The notes under the pieces were generated by a model. It did no database searches and was not told the origin of the DNA. It saw only the letters and a list, made by a program, of their open reading frames with translations. Shown here one piece after another: positions 27,304-34,446 of a DNA stretch of 64,000 bases; the first letter of the stretch is position 1; the number at the start of each line of letters is the position of its first letter. The translations under genes were made by a program, and so were the position numbers. The DNA comes from an uncultured Elusimicrobia bacterium (GTDB lineage: Bacteria > Elusimicrobiota > Elusimicrobia > UBA1565 > UBA9628): positions 1-64,000 of the forward strand of contig CAIKVT010000023.1 in the NCBI GenBank assembly GCA_903830945.1, in the 5' to 3' direction.

Positions 27304-28281
27304 CTATCTCAAAGTGCTCCGCAGCGCCCGCGTCGACAACCCCTGTAAAAATCGCGCCCCATACACCAGATGCGTACAGAACGCGTACCAAAGGCTGCAG
27401 CAGGAGACGGCCAAGGTCTCGTATCTCAGGAAATCAGCCAAGATCTTCAACAACGCCAACCCGTAGGCCAGCCAGCCGGCCGCGATGAACATCCGAATCT
27501 CCCGCGGCATACATCTGGCAAACATACTCAACAACACGAACAGGACAAACGCCGCCGGCACGAAATAGGCCGGCCGCCGCGAAGTCTCCGGATGCGCTTT
27601 CACGAAGAATCCGCGGTGCAGGCCATAGCCCCCCACCTGCTTGAGGTGCTTCAGCCAGCCCGACCGCCGATGATGCCAGACCATAAGTTCCGGGACATAG
27701 AGGATCTTCTTGCCGACCTTCTTGACGAGGTCCAGGCAGAGTTTCGTATCCTCTCCAGGCCAATAGGAAGAATCAAATCCACCGATCGACAGGAAATCAT
27801 CCTTGCGCACCATGAGATTCACTGAAGGCCAATCGTCCACCTCTCGCGCGTGCCCAAGCGGCACGTATCGCTCCGGCGCCCCGCAGCAAAGCTTGCTCAA
27901 GAACACCGTGCCGGAAACGCGCTGCCAGAAACCGTCCTGCGGCGAAGTGACCGCGGGGCCGCCAAGGGCGACCACGCCGGAATCTTCAAAGTAGGGCACC
28001 GCGACGTCAAGCAAGTCCGCACGAGGATAGGAGTCATCATCCAGGAAGACCAGGATGTTGCCGCGCGCGCTTTGGGCCGCCAGGTCGCGCTTGACCCCCG
28101 GCCCCACGCGGCATGAGGCCATCAGGCGGATGCGATCATCATGCCACTCGCTGGGCGCCTCCGCGTTCGGGACGATGATCAGTTCCCAATCAGGGTTGCG
28201 CAGGCCAAGGATGTACGGCACCGTCTCGCGCACGTAAGCGTTGATCTCCTTGACCGGGATTATGATGCTGAATCTGATCAT
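27304..28281 (-). CDS. Glycosyltransferase family 2 with C-terminal membrane helices
   Basis: A 325-residue protein: FSIIIPVKEINAYVRETVPYI, NPDWELIIVPN, and ILVFLDDDSYPR carrying the DxD-type metal site, followed by IGGFDSSYWPGEDTKLCLDLVKK, typical of GT2 enzymes. Residues about 230-300 form two or three hydrophobic helices, so it is probably bound to the inner membrane. It overlaps the upstream radical SAM gene by one base. Donor and acceptor are unknown. Confidence 0.83.
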   Translation of the reverse strand: MIRFSIIIPVKEINAYVRETVPYILGLRNPDWELIIVPNAEAPSEWHDDRIRLMASCRVGPGVKRDLAAQSARGNILVFLDDDSYPRADLLDVAVPYFEDSGVVALGGPAVTSPQDGFWQRVSGTVFLSKLCCGAPERYVPLGHAREVDDWPSVNLMVRKDDFLSIGGFDSSYWPGEDTKLCLDLVKKVGKKILYVPELMVWHHRRSGWLKHLKQVGGYGLHRGFFVKAHPETSRRPAYFVPAAFVLFVLLSMFARCMPREIRMFIAAGWLAYGLALLKILADFLRYETLAVSCCSLWYAFCTHLVYGARFLQGLSTRALRSTLR

Positions 28282-29765
28282 CAGACTGGCTTGCGGAAGT
28301 CGGTAAGGTGGCCCAGAAGCTTCTTGCCCGCGCGGGTGAAGAACCTCAGGTCATCAAGTCCCCTGATGGACAATATCTTCCTGATGATATAGGCAGGAGA
28401 AGCGAAGGACGTATAAAGCATGCGCGTCAGCTCTTTGATATCCGCGTCGGAAACCGGCGCCGCCATGACGGCTTGGCGCATGTCGAAGCTATCCCAATCC
28501 TCGGTGAGAAGCCAACCGTTCTTCTTGCATTCATCAAACAGCGGAGTCCCCGGATAGGGGATGACGATGGTAGCCTGCAAAGTGTCGACCCACCCGTTGC
28601 GGAACAGCTCCTTGGCGAAAGCCACGGTGCGCAAAGCGTCTTCCTTGGATTCCCAAGGATAGCCCATCATGACCGTGATATGCGGCGAAAGCCCGGCAGT
28701 TTTGGCGGACTTGACGCCCTGCGCGATGGCCTCGACCTTAATGTTCTTATCCAACCTGTCAAGGGTCGCCTGGTTGGCGGATTCCAAACCGAACAAAACG
28801 AACCTAAAACCCGCCTGCGCCATCATCCGATAGTCCGCTTCGCCCAACGTCCCAAAACGCATGTTGCAATCGACTTTTATCTTCTTATGGTAGCCTCGCT
28901 CGATCATCCCCGCGCAGAATTCCTTGAGCCATGCGCCGACAGGGAAAGAGCCGCTGTCATCCATGATCTCCCGCACATGGTACTGCTCGATAAGGCGGCC
29001 GATCTCGTCGAGCATCTTACGCGGAGATTGGGCCCGGTACTTACTTCCCGGATACAAGGTCGTCCAGGAACAGAATGAACACTTGCCCCACCAGCAGTCT
29101 CGGGCCGCCATGGTGTAAGTGCCCGGCAGATGCTTGAAATTGCCGTTCTTCTCGCTGTAAAGCCTCCAGCGGGTAAGGTCGCGGTCGATGACAGGCAACG
29201 CCTCCAAATCGTGCTCCAATAGGCAGACTCCGGTACTCTTCGCCATCCCGCCCTCTCTATACCACATGCCGAGAGGCAGCCCGGATAGGACGCCCAAACT
29301 GCCGGCTGAGCGCAGGCAGCGACAAAGATCGCGCAGCAGGAAATCATAGTCCCCGCCGGTGAGGACGAAATCCACCGGGCAAGAAGACATGGATTCTTCC
29401 GGCCGGGCCGTGACATGGTCACCCATGAATACGACGATGGGCGTCCAGCCTTCGAGCTGTAGGCCTTTGAGCTCTTTGACGATCTCCCAATGGAGCTTGA
29501 CCACCGGGGTCTTTGTCTCCATAGCTATGACATCCGGCTTCTCCACTTTTATCCGCTCCAGCCACTTTTCATAAGAAAGGCTTTCCGCGATGCCGTCATC
29601 CCAAAGCACGGCAAAACCGTCCTCTTTGAGAAGTGTCGCGGCATAAGCCGGAACCATCGGATAGATGAAGGTAGGGTCGCTGAACCACTGAAACTGGCGA
29701 TTCTGCCCCAAAAGAGGGGTGCCTTTCGTAGAGCTGAGCGGCGGATAGGATATCGAGACCTTCAT
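28281..29765 (-). CDS. B12-binding radical SAM protein with CX4CX2C motif
   Basis: A 494-residue protein with an N-terminal B12-binding-like domain (residues 1-150) and a radical SAM domain. The three cluster cysteines are Cys224, Cys229 and Cys232 in ARDCWWGKCSFCSW. The spacing is CX4CX2C, one residue longer than the usual CX3CX2C; similar tryptophan-containing motifs occur in some B12-radical SAM subfamilies. FVLFGLESANQATLDRL and ITVMMGYPWESKEDA are typical of the barrel. It ends one base into the next gene, so it belongs to the glycan operon. The substrate is unknown. Confidence 0.82.
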   Translation of the reverse strand: MKVSISYPPLSSTKGTPLLGQNRQFQWFSDPTFIYPMVPAYAATLLKEDGFAVLWDDGIAESLSYEKWLERIKVEKPDVIAMETKTPVVKLHWEIVKELKGLQLEGWTPIVVFMGDHVTARPEESMSSCPVDFVLTGGDYDFLLRDLCRCLRSAGSLGVLSGLPLGMWYREGGMAKSTGVCLLEHDLEALPVIDRDLTRWRLYSEKNGNFKHLPGTYTMAARDCWWGKCSFCSWTTLYPGSKYRAQSPRKMLDEIGRLIEQYHVREIMDDSGSFPVGAWLKEFCAGMIERGYHKKIKVDCNMRFGTLGEADYRMMAQAGFRFVLFGLESANQATLDRLDKNIKVEAIAQGVKSAKTAGLSPHITVMMGYPWESKEDALRTVAFAKELFRNGWVDTLQATIVIPYPGTPLFDECKKNGWLLTEDWDSFDMRQAVMAAPVSDADIKELTRMLYTSFASPAYIIRKILSIRGLDDLRFFTRAGKKLLGHLTDFRKPV

Positions 29766-29775
29766 GACTTGAGCC

Positions 29776-31050
29776 TCAGCAACGCGCTTCCTGCGACGCG
29801 GAGACTGCCACGCTATTTCTGCCCAAAAGTCCGAGCATGACCATGGACAGGCCCAGGCTCATCAGGATGAACACTACTTCCAGGAGGGAATCATGAAAAC
29901 GATAGATGAGGAGTATCTCCAGGAATGCGCCCAGGATCATCACATAGGAGAAGAATCTTTCGCCCTTGGCGATGGAATAATTCATCAGGACCAACAAAAG
30001 CCCCATGGGCAGCATGGCGAGTCCAAAATACTTGAGCACAGGCGCGGCTTCCAGGTAGCGGGCGTTGAAAAGAACCTGGATGATCCATCTGGGAAACAGG
30101 AAGAACAACGCGGCGCCGAAACCGGATAAAGCGGCCGTGGCCGCCAGCGCCTTGGCCAGCAAGTGCCGGCTGTCCAGATTCAGGGCGTGGTGCTCGCTGA
30201 CCATGGGGAACAAGGCCTGCACGAATACTCCAGGAATATACATGACGCTGCGGCCCAGGATGGCGGCCGCGGCGTACATCCCGGCATCTTGGGCTGGGAA
30301 GAACCGGGCCACAAGGATCATGTCGGTCTGCGTGATCACCGTGAAGGCGAGATTGGCCAAAAATACAGGCAACATGTGAGCAAGTGATAGCTGATGGACA
30401 GTGTCAGCGCCCGGCTGTCCACGCAGCAGATGCCTTCTTATCGAGAAGTAGGCCAACAGCCATGATGCGATACTCGCGAGTATCAGTCCCAGCAACACCC
30501 CATTGACACCCAATCCGGCCAGTACCAGGATGACGCAGAGCATGAACTTCACCGGCCCGCCAAGCCCCGACACGATCCCCATCCACTTATAGTCCTGCAG
30601 GCCCTGCAATAGCGCGGTATTGATCGGCACGGCAAGCGCCGTATAAGTGCAGAGGCCAAGCAGGATGATCGGCATGAGGGTCGGCGAATGAAGATAGTCC
30701 GCCACATGACGGGCTCCCAACATGAATACGATCAGGCCAAGAAGACCTCCGAAAAGGATTCGTTGATGCGCCAGCCTGAAAAGGCCGCGGATTCCGGTGA
30801 AGTCCTTTTTGGCCGCATATGCCGCCGTCTTCCTCGCGACGACCATCAACAAAGTGGAAATCGGCACGCTCAAAACGACGAAAATAGCCATCAACGAGTT
30901 CAAAAAACCGTATTCCTTGGCGGAGAGCAGCCTTCCCATGACCACCTGGAATCCGTAACTGAACAGGTTGCTGACCAGGAAGGCCACGAACAACCCGCTA
31001 CTCGCCTTGAACAGACTGTCCGACAGGAAAGAGCGGAGACGGGCTCTCAT
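29776..31050 (-). CDS. Wzx-like polysaccharide flippase (MATE/MVF type)
   Basis: The ATG at 31050 overlaps the stop of the GtrB-like gene by 4 nt (ATGA) and gives a 424-residue protein. The longer in-frame ORF up to 31413 is antisense-like sequence inside the upstream gene and is not used. About 12-14 hydrophobic helices are visible, opening with ASSGLFVAFLVSNLFSYGFQVVMGRLLSAKEYG, the standard start of polysaccharide_synt/Wzx proteins. It would move a lipid-linked oligosaccharide across the inner membrane. A second flippase-like protein lies at 32006-33508. Confidence 0.82.
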   Translation of the reverse strand: MRARLRSFLSDSLFKASSGLFVAFLVSNLFSYGFQVVMGRLLSAKEYGFLNSLMAIFVVLSVPISTLLMVVARKTAAYAAKKDFTGIRGLFRLAHQRILFGGLLGLIVFMLGARHVADYLHSPTLMPIILLGLCTYTALAVPINTALLQGLQDYKWMGIVSGLGGPVKFMLCVILVLAGLGVNGVLLGLILASIASWLLAYFSIRRHLLRGQPGADTVHQLSLAHMLPVFLANLAFTVITQTDMILVARFFPAQDAGMYAAAAILGRSVMYIPGVFVQALFPMVSEHHALNLDSRHLLAKALAATAALSGFGAALFFLFPRWIIQVLFNARYLEAAPVLKYFGLAMLPMGLLLVLMNYSIAKGERFFSYVMILGAFLEILLIYRFHDSLLEVVFILMSLGLSMVMLGLLGRNSVAVSASQEARC

Positions 31051-32006
31051 TTGCGTCTGTCGAGGTCCGAGGCTTTGAAGTTGAATCTCTCTCTGACGAT
31101 ATAAAGGGGCCGATTGACGACCTCGGTATGGATAGTACCGATATACAGAGCGACCAACCCGATAGCCATCAGCACGATGCCGATGAGCAGCGTATTGATC
31201 ACAACAACGATGGCCAACGGAGTAAAAAGACTCGGATTGGAGATGAGCCTTGCGAACAGCATCCTTGACAACAACAAACCGCTGGCAACCGTAATGAAAG
31301 CGCCCAGGTATCCCGTCATCCGCAACGGGAATAAAGAAAACGACGTGAGGCTGCTGATGGCCAGGTGGACCAGTTGCACATAATTGAAGGAAGTCTTGCC
31401 GGCCTGGCGACAATCCGCTCGAAAACTCACATAGACTTTTTCAAATCCCATCCAGTCGATGACGCCGCGGAACAAACGTTCCCTTTCCGTGACCTGGCGA
31501 AAGACATCGACGACCTTCTTGTCGTAGAGACGATAATCCGTGGTCTGAGAAAGCATGTCCAATCCGGACATCCACGACATGAGCCAATAATAGAAATACG
31601 AACCCAACCGCCGGAGAATGGGCTGCTTGGCGACGCTGACGCGGATGGTGGCCACGATCTCAGCCCCTTGGCGCCAAGCCTCGACCAGCTCGGGGATCAA
31701 CTCGGGCGGATGCTGGAGGTCCGCGTCCATGCAGATGACGGCATCGGCATCACGGACCGCGTGCACGCCCGCGCTGAGCGCGATCTCCTTGCCGAAATTC
31801 CTGGAAAAATCGATGACTTTAACCCGCGGATCCTTTGCCGCCAGTTGCTTCAACGTCTCCAGGGAATCGTCGGGACTGCCGTCGTTGACGAAAATGTAGT
31901 CCCATTGGATGGCGGGGAGACCCGAGATCACCTTCTCAATCCGCTGATACAAGAACGGGAGGCTCTTGGCCTCGCAATAGACCGGAATGACGATCGTGAT
32001 TCGCAT
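31047..32006 (-). CDS. GtrB-like polyprenyl-phosphate glycosyltransferase
   Basis: A 319-residue GT2 protein: ITIVIPVYCEAKSLPFLYQRI, DYIFVNDGSPDDSLETL, VICMDADLQHPPELIPEL with the DxD site, and SFRADCRQAGKTSFNYVQLVHLAI before two C-terminal membrane helices (about 230-290). This is the pattern of bactoprenol glucosyltransferase GtrB and ArnC-like enzymes, which make undecaprenyl-phosphate-sugar as a donor for periplasmic GT-C transferases. The GT-C-like proteins at 19305-21902 and 900-2675 may be the users. It sits between two flippase genes. Confidence 0.85.
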   Translation of the reverse strand: MRITIVIPVYCEAKSLPFLYQRIEKVISGLPAIQWDYIFVNDGSPDDSLETLKQLAAKDPRVKVIDFSRNFGKEIALSAGVHAVRDADAVICMDADLQHPPELIPELVEAWRQGAEIVATIRVSVAKQPILRRLGSYFYYWLMSWMSGLDMLSQTTDYRLYDKKVVDVFRQVTERERLFRGVIDWMGFEKVYVSFRADCRQAGKTSFNYVQLVHLAISSLTSFSLFPLRMTGYLGAFITVASGLLLSRMLFARLISNPSLFTPLAIVVVINTLLIGIVLMAIGLVALYIGTIHTEVVNRPLYIVRERFNFKASDLDRRK

Positions 32007-33508
32007 CAGGTCCAGCTCCTAAGCAGTCTATTGCAAACGGCCTTATCCTCGGTCGTCGCCATCGGGATCAGGAACCAAAGCGCATAGAATAGCCCCCAAC
32101 CCGCCAGCCCTGCCGCCGCCAAAGACGGCCAGCCATGCACCCAGCGCGCCATCGCGGACAAGGCGGAGAACTGCGCCAGCGCCAATAGCCCCAGCTGCCC
32201 GAATAACTTGCCCTGGCCCCCGAACCATCCCATCCCAAAAGAATTCTCCAAAGAACCCATGAAGACGGCGGATTGAGCCATGCTGAGCACCGCGGCCAAG
32301 GCTGCTCCGATCATCCTCAGTCTGGGAATCAAGACCAGGCACAAGGCCACGTTCAACAAGGTCCCGATCGCCGCATAGATCGCGCTGACGCGGAAATTCC
32401 CCTTGCCATTGTAGATATAAGCAGGGACTACGGAAAGCGCTGACAAGAAATAGGCCGCCAGCAGCAGCTGCATGGGACCCGCGGACTGCTCCGCGAATCC
32501 CGGGAGCCACAGGCGCAGCAGTACCGGAGCCAGAATGACAGCCGGCGCCAAGATAGGCGTCAGCGTCAGCAAAGTGAGACGGCTGGCCCGCAGATAGAGC
32601 TCTTTCAACGCGTCGGTCGCCGCGGCCGCGCTCAGGCTGACGGCGCGCGGGAAAACGAATGACGACATGGCGGCCGCCAACACCAACAATTTACTGGCCA
32701 TGCCGACGGCCACTGAGTAGTAAGCAACCGCCGCCGGACCTAAAAAATAGGCGATCAAAAACTTGTCAACATGATAAATGCAAGAAGCGCTTAACTGCCC
32801 GATAAAAGCGTAGGCACTAGATCCGATCAGCCCCCCAATCTCGTGGAAGCGCCCGACAGGCAGCCACAACAGCGCGGGAAGCAGACGGGTGTTCCAAACC
32901 ACATAGACTGTCAACACTAGGAGTTCCAGACTCACAACCCAAAGGAATATGCCGGAAAGTCCGGAACCAAAACAGGCTAAAGTCACCGTGCCAAGCCATA
33001 AGACCACCTTGCCAAGGACTTGGATCATGGCAATCTGCGGAAATTGCTCCACGGCGCGGGGTAGGATCGAGACCGAGGCGGTTAGGATGGACAGGATCAA
33101 GGCGACGGCGGCAAGATGGACTAAGAACAGGGCTTTGCCGTACTCGATCGCCTGAAGCATGCCAAGAAGATAGACCAATCGCGGCGCGGCCAGCCACAGG
33201 GCCGCAGCCAGACAAATCCCCAGCAGCGCGAAAAGCGTGATCAGTTCGCGATGCAGCCGCACCGCCTTTGGCACATCCCCGGCCTCGATCGCTCGGCCCA
33301 TACCCAGAACACCACCGGCCCCCAGCCCAAAATCGATATTCCCCAGGAACGCCGGTATGGCGAGAAACAGCACCAATAGGCCATATTGAGCGTCTCCCAG
33401 GATCCGCACCAAAATGGGCGTGACGACCAAGTAGATTAGGGAGGGAGCAACCAAGCCGAAAATACTAAAAACGCCGCTTTTAAGGCCTGAGGGACGATTG
33501 AATTTCAC
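32006..33508 (-). CDS. Polysaccharide flippase-like membrane protein
   Basis: A 500-residue protein with about 12-14 hydrophobic helices, opening with IFGLVAPSLIYLVVTPILVRILGDAQYGLLVLFLAIPAFLG, a standard pattern of lipopolysaccharide flippases of the MVF/MATE-like superfamily. The start is GTG (33508) without a clear Shine-Dalgarno sequence. It is the first gene of the minus-strand locus and overlaps the GtrB-like gene by one base. It is not closely similar to the second flippase at 29776-31050, so the locus may export two different lipid-linked units. Confidence 0.82.
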   Translation of the reverse strand: MKFNRPSGLKSGVFSIFGLVAPSLIYLVVTPILVRILGDAQYGLLVLFLAIPAFLGNIDFGLGAGGVLGMGRAIEAGDVPKAVRLHRELITLFALLGICLAAALWLAAPRLVYLLGMLQAIEYGKALFLVHLAAVALILSILTASVSILPRAVEQFPQIAMIQVLGKVVLWLGTVTLACFGSGLSGIFLWVVSLELLVLTVYVVWNTRLLPALLWLPVGRFHEIGGLIGSSAYAFIGQLSASCIYHVDKFLIAYFLGPAAVAYYSVAVGMASKLLVLAAAMSSFVFPRAVSLSAAAATDALKELYLRASRLTLLTLTPILAPAVILAPVLLRLWLPGFAEQSAGPMQLLLAAYFLSALSVVPAYIYNGKGNFRVSAIYAAIGTLLNVALCLVLIPRLRMIGAALAAVLSMAQSAVFMGSLENSFGMGWFGGQGKLFGQLGLLALAQFSALSAMARWVHGWPSLAAAGLAGWGLFYALWFLIPMATTEDKAVCNRLLRSWT

Positions 33509-33641
33509 CTGTTATTCGCGCTTCAAGAATTGCACTCGTTAAACTTAGAAGATTGTACCATAATAGCGATAAAGCCTTTTTAAGATACGGTGAAATCGCC
33601 AGAAAAGACCTCATATCCACAGCGCCGAACCTATCAAGGTC
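33509..33641 (-). promoter_or_regulatory. Upstream region of the glycan operon
   Basis: The bases before the first gene of the minus-strand locus are AT-rich and contain, on the minus strand, a TACAAT -10-like box (33557-33552) 44 nt before the start codon. No good -35 box is seen at 16-18 nt. As no other gap in the locus is as long, this is the likely main promoter region, but the exact site is not resolved. Confidence 0.3.
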
Positions 33642-33756
33642 ATGCTCCCCTTACCTCACATTATGCGGCGAAGCAAGCAGGCGGCATCAAGCGAATGGTC
33701 GCTGATATGCGCGACGCACAACCTGCCCAAGCTCAGGCGCAGCGGGAAAGCGAAGT
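33642..33756 (+). pseudogene. Transposase C-terminal remnant (IS1182-like)
   Basis: A plus-strand frame reads SSEWSLICATHNLPKLRRSGK. This matches the ending of IS1182-type transposases, where a segment like GEWxLICxxHNLLKL follows the DDE domain. Only this tail is present, and no DDE domain, ends or target duplication are visible. It lies at the junction between the minus-strand glycan locus and the plus-strand fusion gene. The call rests on one short motif. Confidence 0.45.
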
Positions 33757-33874
33757 TTAGACGAATTGGGATGCGGATACGACCAGAAATCGGATTTTAC
33801 CCCGGCCTATGCGTAAGGCAGAACCTCGAGATGGATGCCATCAAAGTCTTCCTCCAGTTCGTCATCCCACGCTA

Positions 33875-34179
33875 TCACGACCCCGCATGAAAGACCCAGG
33901 GCACGAAGGCTTCCGTCAGCCCCTCGAATTCACATTTTCTGACCGCGACGCCGCTCAGGTCAAGACATACCTGCAAGGCCTCCAGCGCGCCGCCATCTTT
34001 AACCCGAATAAAATCGCATTCACTCCGATTTTTATAGAAATAAATATTTGCACTATAGAATGAAACTGCATGAATACGGCGTTTTTAAGAAATTTCCCCA
34101 GATCCTCGCCTATGTTGAAAGATACAGCGCTGGCGAAGCCATTGTCAACGACATAAACTTTCTTTTCCGCGGTTTCCCA
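33875..34179 (-). pseudogene. Remnant of a DUF4143-type ATPase
   Basis: On the minus strand, one frame from 34179 reads EKKVYVVDNGFASAVSF then NIGEDLGKFLKNAVFMQF. A frame change near 34030-34050 leads into FYKNRSECDFIRVKDGG and LEALQVCLDLSGVAVRK, ending at a TGA at 33875-33877. This order (VYxxDNGF, GKxLxNxVF, ECDFxxK, LIQVCxDL) is that of the DUF4143 half of bacterial AAA ATPases. The N-terminal ATPase half is gone and a stop precedes the remnant at 34180. It is of a different subtype from the intact ATPase at 26074-27237. Confidence 0.65.
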
Positions 34180-34305
34180 TTATATAAGTGACGCGCTGTA
34201 TTTGCGCAAAGAGAAGAATAAGCATATTGATTTCAATTCTTCCAATAATTCGTAAAAGAGAACAAAACAAGGTCCAGCTCACATGTATTACAGGAGGCCC
34301 ACACC

Positions 34306-34446
34306 ATGAAAGAGGTCGCCACGACAAGACCTCCCGTCGAGACTTTGAAAATCGCCGCCGTCTCACTGTGCTCGCAAGAAAAACTTGATAAACTCTATTG
34401 GCATCAGATGAGAAATCCCCTCCGTGCCGATCGCCCCAGCTCATGA
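34306..34446 (+). CDS. Small ORF coupled to the fusion gene
   Basis: A 46-residue ORF with a strong ribosome-binding site (CAGGAGG, 8 nt before ATG 34306). Its stop overlaps the ATG of the giant glycosyltransferase fusion by 4 nt (ATGA at 34443-34446). The peptide starts MKEVATTRPPVETLK and has no recognisable domain. It may be a real small protein, a leader whose translation opens the start of the next gene, or the relic of a lost gene. The coupling is seen directly; the role is inference. Confidence 0.45.
   Translation: MKEVATTRPPVETLKIAAVSLCSQEKLDKLYWHQMRNPLRADRPSS

Noticed and set aside
31051-31413. N-terminal extension of the flippase ORF
   Set aside because: It lies wholly inside the GtrB-like gene in another frame, has no flippase character, and the ATG at 31050 forms a clean ATGA overlap.
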